Assembly: GCF_030711595.1 (NCBI RefSeq)
Contig: NZ_JAUJUJ010000004.1
Span: 43,662-107,661, forward strand
Reading direction: 5' to 3'
DNA length: 64,000 bases
DNA from: Stenotrophomonas sp. YIM B06876
GTDB lineage: Bacteria > Pseudomonadota > Gammaproteobacteria > Xanthomonadales > Xanthomonadaceae
The notes beneath the pieces are model-generated. The model did no database searches. It saw only the letters and a list, made by a program, of their open reading frames with translations, and was not told the DNA's origin. The position numbers and the translations under genes were made by a program. Positions 35,162-48,348 of the stretch are shown here, in pieces (the stretch's first letter is position 1; the number at the start of each line of letters is the position of its first letter).

Positions 35162-37015
35162 TCAGATGGCCAGGGACTTGAGTTTCTTGCGGCGGCTGTA
35201 GACCAGCACCGCCAGCGCGCGCGACACGGTAATGGCCGTGAACATCGAGGCGAAGATGCCGACGATCATGGTCACCGCGAAGCCCTTCAACGGACCGGTA
35301 CCGAATGCATACAGCGCCACGCCGGCAAGGATGCCGGTGAGGTTGGCGTCCAGAATGGTGCCGGATGCCTTCTCGTAGCCCGCGGTGATCGCGGCCTTGG
35401 GCGGCATTCCGAGCCGCAACTCTTCGCGGATACGTTCGTTGATCAGCACGTTGGCATCCACCGACAGGCCGATCGACAACGCCAGGCCGGCAAAACCGGG
35501 CAGCGTCATCGTCGCGCCGAACAGCGACATCACCGCCACCACGATCAGCAGGTTGAACATCAGCGCCACCGAGGTGATCACGCCGAACATGCGGTAATAC
35601 ACGGTGAAGAACACCAGCGTGAACAGGAACGCGTACAGCACCGCGGTCACGCCGCGCTCGACGTTTTCGGCACCCAGGCTCGGGCCGACGATGCGCTCTT
35701 CGACGAAATCCATCGGCGCGGCCAGCGAACCGGCACGCAGCAGCTTGGCCAGGTTGTCCGCTTCGGTCTTCTCCAGCCCGGTGGTCTGGAAACTCTTGCC
35801 GAACACGCCATTGATGTTGGCCACCGAGATCACTTCCTCCTTGACCCGGAAGCTGCGCACTTCCTTGCCGTCGACCATGCTCACCTGCGGCACGCGCTCG
35901 GTGTAGACCACCGCCATCGGCTTGTTCACGTTGGCGCTGGTGAAGTCGAACATGCGCTGCCCGCCGACGTTGTTCAACGTCACGCTGACGGCCGGCATGC
36001 CGTTCTGGTCGTTGGCGACGCTGGCGGCCACCATCTGGTCACCGGTCACGATCACGCGCTTGTTGAGCAGGATCGGGCCGCGATTGTCACGCAGCTGGTA
36101 CACCTTGGCTTCCGGCGGGACGCGACCACTGGCGATGGCGTCCTGCGCATTGCCATCGACCACGGCACGATATTCCAGTGTCGCGGTGGCGCCGATCATG
36201 CGCTTGGCCTCGGCGGTGTCCTGCACGCCCGGCAGCTGCACTACCACGCGGTTCTCGCCCTGGCGCTGGATGATCGGCTCGGCCACGCCCAGCTCGTTGA
36301 CGCGATTGCGCAGCGTGGCGATGTTCTGCTCGATCGCGCCGGTGGCGATCTGCGCCAGTTCGGCGTCCGGAACGCTGACCGTGATGCGGTTCCCGGTCAC
36401 GTCATAGCCCAGCGTCGGCTGCGCTTTGGCCAGGGCCGCACGCGCGTTGGCGGGGGCATCGGCACCAGCCGACGGACTCAACGTGGCGACAATGCTGTTG
36501 TCGGCACGGCGCTCGACCGACTGGTACGGGATGCGGGCTTCGCGCAGGCTGCTGCGGATGTCCTCGGCATAGGCGTCCAGACGCTTTTCCAGCGCGGCCT
36601 TCTGGTCCACTTCCAGCACGAAGTGCACGCCACCCTGCAGGTCGAGACCCAGCACCATCGGCTTGCCGCCCAGGTCGCTGAGCCAGTCCGGCACGGTCGA
36701 GGCCAGGTTGAGCGCGACCACATAGTTCTCGCCCAGGCTGTCACGCAACACGTCGTTGGCCGCCGTCTGTGCCTGCAGGCTGGGCAGGCGCACCATCATG
36801 CTTTCGCCCTCCCTTGCCACGGAGATCGGCGCCACGCCGGCCTTGGACAACTCGGCTGCGACCTTGTCGCGCAAGCTGTCGTCGAGCTGGCCACCGCGGT
36901 TGGCGGTGATCTGCACGGAGGGATCCTTCTGGTAGATGTTCGGCAGCGCGTACAACGCGCTGACTGCCAGAATGATCAGGATGAGGAAGTACTTCCAGCG
37001 TGGGAATTCGAGCAT
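35162..37015 (-). CDS. secD: Protein translocase subunit SecD
   Basis: A 617-residue partner of SecF with the same RND-like fold. One helix, a large periplasmic P1 domain (starting DPSVQITANRGG and LGLDLQGGVHFVLEV, the D1/D2 region), and then five helices with GFAGLALSIGLSVDANVLINERIREE, of which DANVLI is the key proton-relay block. Length is as in E. coli (615). It lies between yajC and secF in the order usual for proteobacteria. Confidence 0.96.
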   Translation of the reverse strand: MLEFPRWKYFLILIILAVSALYALPNIYQKDPSVQITANRGGQLDDSLRDKVAAELSKAGVAPISVAREGESMMVRLPSLQAQTAANDVLRDSLGENYVVALNLASTVPDWLSDLGGKPMVLGLDLQGGVHFVLEVDQKAALEKRLDAYAEDIRSSLREARIPYQSVERRADNSIVATLSPSAGADAPANARAALAKAQPTLGYDVTGNRITVSVPDAELAQIATGAIEQNIATLRNRVNELGVAEPIIQRQGENRVVVQLPGVQDTAEAKRMIGATATLEYRAVVDGNAQDAIASGRVPPEAKVYQLRDNRGPILLNKRVIVTGDQMVAASVANDQNGMPAVSVTLNNVGGQRMFDFTSANVNKPMAVVYTERVPQVSMVDGKEVRSFRVKEEVISVANINGVFGKSFQTTGLEKTEADNLAKLLRAGSLAAPMDFVEERIVGPSLGAENVERGVTAVLYAFLFTLVFFTVYYRMFGVITSVALMFNLLIVVAVMSLFGATMTLPGFAGLALSIGLSVDANVLINERIREELRLGMPPKAAITAGYEKASGTILDANLTGILAGVALYAFGTGPLKGFAVTMIVGIFASMFTAITVSRALAVLVYSRRKKLKSLAI

Positions 37016-37074
37016 TGCAGGATCCTGCGCGACGCCCCGTCAGGGCGCCACGTCGTGACAATCGGAGGATGCGG

Positions 37075-37401
37075 TCAGGCGGATTTGAGCGTGCCCTTGG
37101 GCAGGACGTTGCCGATGGCGCCCTTCTGCACGCGGATGCGCACGTTGTCGGCCACTTCCAGGGTGACGAAGTTGTCGCCCAGCTCGGTGACCACGCCGGC
37201 GATGCCACCGCTGGTCAGCACCTCATCCCCCTTGCTGATCTTCTCCAGCATCGCCTTGTGTTCCTTCTGGCGCTTCATCTGCGGGCGGATCATCAGGAAG
37301 TACATGATCGCGATCAGGATGATCGGGAACAGCAGGGTGCTCATGCCCATGCCCGGCGAGGCGGCCTGGGCGACGGGAAGAAAAATGGCGATCGGATTCA
37401 T
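37075..37401 (-). CDS. yajC: Sec translocase accessory protein YajC
   Basis: A 108-residue protein with one transmembrane helix (residues about 19-38: GMSTLLFPIILIAIMYFLMI, then RPQMKRQKEHK) and a soluble C-terminal domain with GDEVLTSGGIAGVV. It associates with SecDF. The ATG at 37401 fits; upstream codons do not. It lies between tgt and secD as usual. Confidence 0.95.
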   Translation of the reverse strand: MNPIAIFLPVAQAASPGMGMSTLLFPIILIAIMYFLMIRPQMKRQKEHKAMLEKISKGDEVLTSGGIAGVVTELGDNFVTLEVADNVRIRVQKGAIGNVLPKGTLKSA

Positions 37402-37522
37402 CTTGTGTCCTTGTATTGGGCGACTTGCCGCCCCTGGGAGCGGGCAATAACGCTGCGAAACGGGGTCAGCCCCGAAGTATGCCACGGCCCCGGGCACGCG
37501 TGCCGGGAGCCGTTGCGACGAC

Positions 37523-39815
<2,293 letters not shown>

Positions 39816-39884
39816 ATCGCAACAGGGGGCCGATATTGTATTCCGCGGCCGGCCGTGGCGCGCTGCCGGCCGCTCCCGCGCCGG

Positions 39885-40316
39885 CTAACGTTCGAACTTG
39901 GTCGACAGGATGATCGAGGAAACAGTGCGTTCGACCCCGTCGATCGCGCCAATGGCATCGGTCAGCACGTCCATTTCGCCAACCCCGCCCACCACCCCCA
40001 GCGCGATCAGGTCGTGGCTGCCGCTGACCGAGTGCAGCACCCGCACTTCGGGAATCTCGCGCAGCGCCTTGACCACCACCGCCATCTTTTTCGGCAGCAC
40101 GGTGATCATGATGTGCGCCCGCACCTGCCCCTGCTCGTACTCGGCATGGGTGCGCACGGTGTAGCCGCTGATCACCCCCTGCTGTTCCAGCCGGTCGATG
40201 CGGCTCTGCACCGTGGTGCGCGACAGCCCCAGACGCCGGGCGATCTGCGCGGTCGAGGCGCGGGCATCTTCACGCAACACGGAAAGCAGGCGCTCGTCGG
40301 CGGCGGATATCTTCAT
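39885..40316 (-). CDS. Lrp/AsnC-family transcriptional regulator
   Basis: A 143-residue regulator with an N-terminal winged helix-turn-helix (DERLLSVLREDARASTAQIARRLGLSRTTVQSRI, cited for LSRTTVQSRI as recognition helix) and a C-terminal RAM effector domain (VRVLHSVSGSHDLI). It forms dimers or octamers and usually responds to amino acids. It is divergent from a class III aminotransferase, which is the obvious target. A perfect 19-base dyad lies 13 bases upstream of its start and may mediate autoregulation. Confidence 0.92.
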   Translation of the reverse strand: MKISAADERLLSVLREDARASTAQIARRLGLSRTTVQSRIDRLEQQGVISGYTVRTHAEYEQGQVRAHIMITVLPKKMAVVVKALREIPEVRVLHSVSGSHDLIALGVVGGVGEMDVLTDAIGAIDGVERTVSSIILSTKFER

Positions 40317-40328
40317 AGTGCAAACCGG

Positions 40329-40347
40329 TTTCGTCGATATGACGAAA
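40329..40347. promoter_or_regulatory. Perfect 7-5-7 dyad at the Lrp-type gene start
   Basis: TTTCGTC, five bases GATAT, GACGAAA: a perfect 19-base dyad 13 bases upstream of the regulator's ATG. Position and AT-rich centre fit an Lrp/AsnC operator; the binder is inferred. Confidence 0.55.
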
Positions 40348-40392
40348 TTACCCGGTTTCCTGCGCAATTCACATCTGCCAAATGACCAGCGG

Positions 40393-40427
40393 CTCCAGAT
40401 AATGGCTGGACAAGTCCAAATCTGGAG
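40393..40427 (+). promoter_or_regulatory. Dyad that would mask the aminotransferase ribosome binding site
   Basis: CTCCAGAT (40393-40400) is the exact complement of ATCTGGAG (40420-40427), which contains the GGAG ribosome site of the next gene. A second stem TGGAC/GTCCA (40407-40418) lies inside. As RNA this folds into a hairpin that hides the Shine-Dalgarno; as DNA it could be an operator. Confidence 0.5.
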
Positions 40428-40433
40428 ATGAGC

Positions 40434-41930
40434 ATGACCGTTCTCGGCCCCCTCGCCCCGTTGCGCGCACACACCGGCACCCGCCTGACCGAAGGCCTGG
40501 ACGATGCCAGCGTCGAGCGCCTGGCGGCGGCTCATCCCGACCTGGGCAAGGCCATTGCCGCCGCCGCGGCCGAATACACCCGCGTGCGCGACGACATAGC
40601 CGGGCTGCTCGACCAGGACGAGTCAAGCCAGATCCACGCCATGCAGGACGGCTTCGTCAATTTCTACGCCGACGACTGCATTACCCCTTACGTGGCGCTG
40701 GCGGCGCGCGGGCCATGGGTGGTCACGCTGAAAGGCGCGGTGCTGTACGACGCCGGCGGCTACGGCATGCTCGGCTTCGGCCACACCCCCGAGGCGGTGC
40801 TGGAGGCGATGGCCAAGCCGCAGGTGATGGCCAACGTGATGACCCCGAGCCTGTCGCAGGCGCGCTTCATCAAGGCGTTGCGCCAGGAAATCGGTCATAC
40901 CCGCGGCGGCTGTCCGTTCACCCATTTCATGTGCCTGAACTCCGGGTCCGAGTCGGTCGGCCTGGCTGCGCGCATTGTCGATGTCAACGCCAAGCTGCAG
41001 ACCGATCCCGGCGCCGCGCACGCGGGGGCCACCATCAAGCGGGTGGTGATCAAGGGCAGTTTCCATGGCCGCACCGAACGCCCGGCGCTGTATTCGGACT
41101 CCAGCCGCAAGGCGTACCTGCAGCATCTGGCCAGCTATCGCGGCGAGGATTCGGTGATCACCGTCGCCCCCTACGACGCCGAGGCGTTGAAGCAGGTGTT
41201 TGCCGATGCCGGGCGCAACCACTGGTTCATCGAAGCGGTGTTCCTGGAGCCGGTGATGGGCGAAGGTGACCCTGGCCGTTCGGTCCCGCCGGCGTTCTAC
41301 AACGTCGCCCGGGAACTCACCAGCGCCCATGGCAGCCTGCTGCTGATCGACTCGATCCAGGCCGGTTTGCGCGCCCACGGCGTGCTGTCGCTGGTGGACT
41401 ATCCCGGCTTCGAAGGCGTGCAGCCGCCGGACATGGAGACCTATTCCAAGGCGCTCAATGCCGCGCAATTCCCGCTCTCGGTACTGGCCGTCAACGAAAA
41501 GGCCGCCGGGCTGTACCGCAAGGGCATCTACGGCAACACCATGACCACCAACCCGCGCGCGTTGGACGTGGCCTGCGCCACCCTGGCCCAGCTGACGCCG
41601 GCCGTGCGCAGCAATATCCGCGAGCGCGGCGCCGAGGCGCTGCGCAAGCTGGAAACGCTCAAAACCGAACTGGGCGGGCTGATCACCAAGGTCCAGGGCA
41701 CCGGGCTGCTGTTCTCCTGCGAACTGGCGCCGCAGTTCAAATGCTACGGCGCCGGCTCCACCGAGGAATGGCTGCGCCGGCGCGGAGTCAATGTCATCCA
41801 TGGCGGCGAGAACTCGTTGCGCTTCACCCCGCACTTCCAGATGGCCAGCGACGAGCTGGAGCTGCTGGTCGGGCTGATCGGCCGCGCCCTGCGCGAAGGT
41901 CCACGACGCGCGCAGGCGACCGCCGCCTGA
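40434..41930 (+). CDS. Class III PLP-dependent aminotransferase, substrate unknown
   Basis: A 498-residue fold-type I PLP enzyme. The Schiff-base lysine is Lys339 in YSKALN; the PLP-ring Asp is Asp306 in LLIDSIQAG, where most members read DE-x-Q-x-G; NSGSESVGLAARI binds the phosphate and KGSFHGRT is typical. An N-terminal extension of about 65 residues precedes the usual small domain. It resembles ornithine/lysine/4-aminobutyrate aminotransferases in general, but I cannot assign the substrate. ATG at 40434 has GGAG six bases upstream; the ATG at 40428 is too close. A divergent Lrp-type regulator suggests amino-acid-responsive expression. Confidence 0.88.
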   Translation: MTVLGPLAPLRAHTGTRLTEGLDDASVERLAAAHPDLGKAIAAAAAEYTRVRDDIAGLLDQDESSQIHAMQDGFVNFYADDCITPYVALAARGPWVVTLKGAVLYDAGGYGMLGFGHTPEAVLEAMAKPQVMANVMTPSLSQARFIKALRQEIGHTRGGCPFTHFMCLNSGSESVGLAARIVDVNAKLQTDPGAAHAGATIKRVVIKGSFHGRTERPALYSDSSRKAYLQHLASYRGEDSVITVAPYDAEALKQVFADAGRNHWFIEAVFLEPVMGEGDPGRSVPPAFYNVARELTSAHGSLLLIDSIQAGLRAHGVLSLVDYPGFEGVQPPDMETYSKALNAAQFPLSVLAVNEKAAGLYRKGIYGNTMTTNPRALDVACATLAQLTPAVRSNIRERGAEALRKLETLKTELGGLITKVQGTGLLFSCELAPQFKCYGAGSTEEWLRRRGVNVIHGGENSLRFTPHFQMASDELELLVGLIGRALREGPRRAQATAA

Positions 41931-42224
41931 CGCCCCTCAAGCCCGGTCGCCACCGCGGCCGGGCCCGCGATCGGCCAGCGGTCCCTGCCGGGGCCGTTTT
42001 TACCGGCGGGGCTGGATATCCGCCGGGCATCGTCTCGCGCATCCGGCCGCGCCGACACCGTGCAGTCGATGCATCCACCTGCCCTGCCAGTAGCGCCGGC
42101 CCCGCCAACGGTGGTGGTGTTCAACCACAGCGGGCAGATATTCCGGTCCGTCATTACCGCCCGCAGTGGCCGTAGCAAGGGTGACTGCGGCAAACTGGCC
42201 GCCTCCCCATTGATGTGCCCGACC

Positions 42225-42860
42225 ATGAAAACTGTTGAAGTCCGCCACCCGCTGGTACAGCACAAAATAGGCCTGCTCCGCAGCGCGGCGATGAGCACCA
42301 AGGAATTCCGCGAGCTGGTCGACGAGCTGGGCACGCTGCTGGCCTACGAGGCCACCGCCGACCTGGAAACCGAAACGCATACGCTCCAGGGCTGGGCCGG
42401 TCCGGTGCAGGTGCAACGCATTGCCGGGGCCAAGATCACCCTGGTGCCGATTCTGCGGGCGGGGCTGGGCATGCTCAATGGCGTGCTGGCGTTGATCCCG
42501 GCAGCACGCGTCAGCGTGGTCGGCCTGCAGCGGGATGAAGAAACCCTGCAACCGGTGCCGTACTTCGAACGCCTGACCGGACGGCTGGAAGAACGCGACG
42601 CCCTGATCCTGGACCCGATGCTGGCCACCGGCGGCACCCTGATCGCCACCATCGACATGCTCAAGCGCGCCGGCGCCCGGCACATCAAGGGCATCTTCCT
42701 GGTGGTCGCACCCGAAGGCCTCAAGGCGGTGGAAGCGGCGCATCCGGACGTGGAGATCTACACCGCGGCAATCGACGAGCGCCTCAACGAAAAGGGCTAC
42801 ATCCTGCCCGGCCTGGGCGATGCCGGCGACCGGATTTTCGGTACCCGGGTCAGCGACTGA
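42225..42860 (+). CDS. upp: Uracil phosphoribosyltransferase
   Basis: Pyrimidine salvage: uracil + PRPP to UMP. The 211-residue protein follows E. coli Upp closely, from [13 protein letters not shown] through [20 protein letters not shown], the PRPP loop [16 protein letters not shown], to [14 protein letters not shown] (here [14 protein letters not shown]). ATG at 42225 matches the family start; another ATG 12 bases upstream is possible. The 294 bases before it carry no recognised leader. Confidence 0.97.
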   Translation: MKTVEVRHPLVQHKIGLLRSAAMSTKEFRELVDELGTLLAYEATADLETETHTLQGWAGPVQVQRIAGAKITLVPILRAGLGMLNGVLALIPAARVSVVGLQRDEETLQPVPYFERLTGRLEERDALILDPMLATGGTLIATIDMLKRAGARHIKGIFLVVAPEGLKAVEAAHPDVEIYTAAIDERLNEKGYILPGLGDAGDRIFGTRVSD

Positions 42861-42939
42861 CCACTGGTCCGGCGACCTTCACACCGGCTTACCCGGGGCT
42901 GCACGGATGCTGTGCCGACACCCCAGCCCCGGAGCCACC

Positions 42940-43239
42940 ATGAAGCCCCTGCCCTTCCTCGCCTGCCTGCTGCTGACGGCCGTGATTCCGTTGGCGGCGA
43001 ACGCGGCCACGCCCACCGCGCAACAGCAACGCATGGCCGAATGCTCGGCCAAGAACAAGGGAATGAAGGGCGAGGCCTACAAGGAAGCCCAGCGGGCCTG
43101 CCTGAGCAGCCACCCAGCGGCGGCGGCTGCCACCACGCCGCAGCAGCGCATGACCAAATGCAATGCCGACGCTGGCGCCCGGCATCTCACTGGCGATGCC
43201 CGCAAAAGCTTCATGAGCAGCTGCCTCAAAACCCACTGA
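42940..43239 (+). CDS. psiF: PsiF-repeat periplasmic protein
   Basis: A 99-residue exported protein: signal peptide to about residue 22 (ANA-A), then two PsiF repeats. Each has the pattern Q-x-x-R-M-x-x-C-...-C (QQQRMAECSAKNKG...ACLSSH and PQQRMTKCNADAG...SSCLKTH), so two disulfides are likely. PsiF in E. coli is phosphate-starvation inducible; function unknown. GGAG precedes the ATG. A spacer of 79 bases separates it from upp. Confidence 0.92.
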   Translation: MKPLPFLACLLLTAVIPLAANAATPTAQQQRMAECSAKNKGMKGEAYKEAQRACLSSHPAAAAATTPQQRMTKCNADAGARHLTGDARKSFMSSCLKTH

Positions 43240-43279
43240 CCCGCACGTGACCGGCAGGGTGGGCAAGGCTCCCCCTGTC

Positions 43280-43304
43280 GGCGGCCGGCAATCCCCCGGC
43301 CGCC
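43280..43304. terminator. Hairpin between convergent psiF and MBL genes
   Basis: GGCGGCCGG / CCGGCCGCC stem with a seven-base loop and no T-run; weak candidate for a shared transcription end. Confidence 0.35.
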
Positions 43305-43324
43305 ACGCACCGCATCTGCAGCCG

Positions 43325-44215
43325 TCATCCGCCCAGCGGGCGCGCCTTCAACTCACCCAGTTCATGGGTGGTGCCGAACCGCCCCTTTTCATCCCGCACC
43401 ACCTGGGCCAATGCGCAGTCCGGGTCGTGGGTGAAAAACAGGTGTACGTTGCGCGCCAGCTTGTCTTCCAGGAACGCGCGCTTCTCGTCGATCAGCAGCT
43501 CCGCATTGCGGTCATAGCCCATGGTGATCGGCACATGCACCCATGACCGCCCCGGAATCAGGTCCGCACAGAACACCACCCCGCCATGCGGCTGGCCGCC
43601 GACCCGTTCCGGGCCGACCACCTCGGCCAGCATCAGCCCCGGGGTGTGGCCATCACTGAAGCTGAAACGCACCGCCCGGCCCAGCGTCTGCGAATACTCG
43701 CCCGCCACCACTTCCAGCCGGCCACTGCCCTGCAACAGGCCCGGCAGCGCGGGAATGAAACTGGCGCGGTCGCGCGGATGGGGATTGAGCGCCCGCTCCC
43801 AATGCTCGGCGCCCACCATGAATGTCGCGTTCGGGAACAGCAGCTCAGGCTCGCGATCCTCGCTCCAGGGCGCGAGCAGACCGCCGGCATGGTCGAAATG
43901 CAGGTGGCTGAGCACCACCACGTCGATGTCCTCATGTTCGAACCCGGCTTCGCGCAGCGAGTCGATCAGGATGTGCCGGGATTCCTGCACCCCGTAGCGC
44001 TCGCGCAGCTTGGGCTCGAAGAACGCGCCGATGCCGGTTTCAAACAGCACCGTCTTGCCGTTGAGCGGGCTGACCAGCAATGAGCGGCACGCCAAGGTGA
44101 TGCGGTTGAGATCGTCAGGTGCAGCCCATTTCTGCCAAAGCGCCTTGGGAGCGTTGCCGAACATCGCACCGCCATCAAGCTTCTGTGTATTACCGCGGAT
44201 CGACCATAGTTTCAT
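43325..44215 (-). CDS. MBL-fold metallo-hydrolase
   Basis: A 296-residue metallo-beta-lactamase-fold hydrolase. The zinc motif HLHFDH lies at residues 104-109, GAEHW and the SDGHTPG histidine follow, then the C-terminal FTHDPD. The layout resembles the lactonase/arylsulfatase-like class with an N-terminal cap ([13 protein letters not shown]), but no substrate can be assigned. No signal peptide. The ATG at 44215 opens [10 protein letters not shown]. It is separated from ggt upstream by a terminator. Confidence 0.9.
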   Translation of the reverse strand: MKLWSIRGNTQKLDGGAMFGNAPKALWQKWAAPDDLNRITLACRSLLVSPLNGKTVLFETGIGAFFEPKLRERYGVQESRHILIDSLREAGFEHEDIDVVVLSHLHFDHAGGLLAPWSEDREPELLFPNATFMVGAEHWERALNPHPRDRASFIPALPGLLQGSGRLEVVAGEYSQTLGRAVRFSFSDGHTPGLMLAEVVGPERVGGQPHGGVVFCADLIPGRSWVHVPITMGYDRNAELLIDEKRAFLEDKLARNVHLFFTHDPDCALAQVVRDEKGRFGTTHELGELKARPLGG

Positions 44216-44286
44216 ATGAAAATTCTACCCGCGCCGCGTTAAATATTCGCAATTTGCCTGCACCCTAGAGTTGACACCGCAGCACG

Positions 44287-44314
44287 CAAAAACCCCGCCG
44301 CAAGACGGGGTTTT
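44287..44314 (-). terminator. Intrinsic terminator of the ggt transcript
   Basis: AAAACCCCG / CGGGGTTTT stem; on the minus strand it is followed by TTTTTG. It lies about 20 bases past the ggt stop. Confidence 0.85.
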
Positions 44315-44332
44315 CACCGGCCAATCGGTGAC

Positions 44333-46071
<1,739 letters not shown>

Positions 46072-46075
<4 letters not shown>

Positions 46076-46356
46076 GCGGATGGAGACTCCGGTTCGTAAA
46101 GTTCAGGGTGATCGCGCTGCAGGCGGTGCAACTTGCCCAGCAGGTCGGCATGGCTTTCGGGAATATCGGGGTCCGGATCGATGCACTCGACCGGGCACAC
46201 CACCACGCATTGCGGTTCGTCGAAATGACCAACGCATTCGGTGCAACGCGCAGGATCGATCACATAGATGGTTTCACCCATGCTGATCGCCTTGTTCGGA
46301 CAGGCAGGCTCGCAGACGTCGCAATTGACGCAAAGCTCATTTATTTTCAACGACAT
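46072..46356 (-). CDS. fdx: YfhL-type 2[4Fe-4S] ferredoxin
   Basis: A 94-residue ferredoxin. The first cluster motif is CVNCDVCEPACP and the second CTECVGHFDEPQCVVVCP, with the insert between the second and third Cys typical of the YfhL/Alvin group of low-potential ferredoxins. After the clusters comes a C-terminal helix (LLGKLHRLQRDHPELY). Its stop overlaps ggt's ATG; the genes are adjacent but functionally unrelated as far as known. It often sits near coaD and rsmD in gammaproteobacteria, as here. Confidence 0.95.
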
Positions 46357-46447
46357 GGCGATGCTCCACGCCCGCGCCAGCCGGCGGATGGAGCGACCTC
46401 TGGCGGTGCTTCCATCCCATGCGGCGCGGCGCTGCCGCCGGCCGCAA

Positions 46448-46472
46448 CCGGATGCGCATTGCGCGCATCCGG
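46448..46472 (-). terminator. Hairpin after the lipoprotein gene
   Basis: Ten-base stem CCGGATGCGC / GCGCATCCGG with loop ATTGC, 13 bases past the lipoprotein stop. No T-run, so termination may be partial. Confidence 0.45.
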
Positions 46473-46485
46473 CCTTGCACGGGTA

Positions 46486-46977
46486 TTACTTGGCTTCAAC
46501 AAAGATGTAATCGGCGCCGGTCGGCTGCACGATCGTCTGCACGCGGGCATTGTCGGCCGCATCGCCGATATACACCACGCGCACGCCCTTCATCGAATCG
46601 GGCTGCACGCCCTTGAACGCGGCGTCGATCATGTCGGCCATCTTCGACGATGCCGAGGAACCGAAGGCGAGCATGTTGCCCGGCTGGATGCCACGCCCGA
46701 TCGCGGCGGTGGCGCTTTCCACCTGGCGCTCGTACTTCTCGGCGAACTGCGGATCGGACTCCGGCGGCAGGTAGTACAGGAACGGGTTGTTGCTGATGTT
46801 GCCGATGTTCTGCACGGCAACCGCCTGCAGGTACTGCCTCCAGCCGGCATCGTCGTCCTTGGCCGGGGCGACCAGGGCCTGCTGCGCCTCGGCAGCCGGC
46901 GCGGCTTCTTCCTTTTTGCAGGCCGTGAAAGCCAGCACCATTGAAGCGGCCAACATCACACGCATCGCGTTTTTCAT
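46486..46977 (-). CDS. Hypothetical lipoprotein
   Basis: A 163-residue protein with signal MKNAMRVMLAASMVLAFTAC and lipidation at Cys20, then a Lys/Glu/Ala linker. The body has ISNNPFLYYLPPESDPQF, RGIQPGNMLAFGSSASSKMADMI and the C-terminal VVYIGDAADNARVQTIV, cited by their key parts NNPF, GNML and IGDAAD. It has no cysteine after position 20. I do not recognise a functional family; it appears to be a small globular periplasmic domain. A GGGAGG ribosome site precedes the ATG. It lies 16 bases after coaD on the same strand. Confidence 0.82.
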   Translation of the reverse strand: MKNAMRVMLAASMVLAFTACKKEEAAPAAEAQQALVAPAKDDDAGWRQYLQAVAVQNIGNISNNPFLYYLPPESDPQFAEKYERQVESATAAIGRGIQPGNMLAFGSSASSKMADMIDAAFKGVQPDSMKGVRVVYIGDAADNARVQTIVQPTGADYIFVEAK

Positions 46978-46993
46978 GGAGTTCCTCCCTCTC

Positions 46994-48144
<1,151 letters not shown>

Positions 48145-48348
48145 GCCGGCGGCCCCATGCAATCCGGCGGAACTTGTTGGAAAACCAGTGGCATCGGCAG
48201 GCCAGACATCGTGAAAAGAGCGGCCTCGCATGATAGACCAGCCCGACGCGGACGCCGCACACCTTGAAATCCCGCCGATCACCCTTACCCGTTGAGGCAG
48301 CCGCCGCAACTGTCACGCGGCACGTCAGCCACGGAGCACGATCGACCG

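Noticed and set aside
39816..39884. preQ1 riboswitch ahead of queA
   Set aside because: Only about 70 bases separate queA from the upstream gene. I find no preQ1 aptamer-like stem and A-rich tail there.
42060..42224. Upstream in-frame extension of upp
   Set aside because: The family start is at [11 protein letters not shown] (42225). The upstream codons have no similarity to known Upp proteins and no ribosome site.
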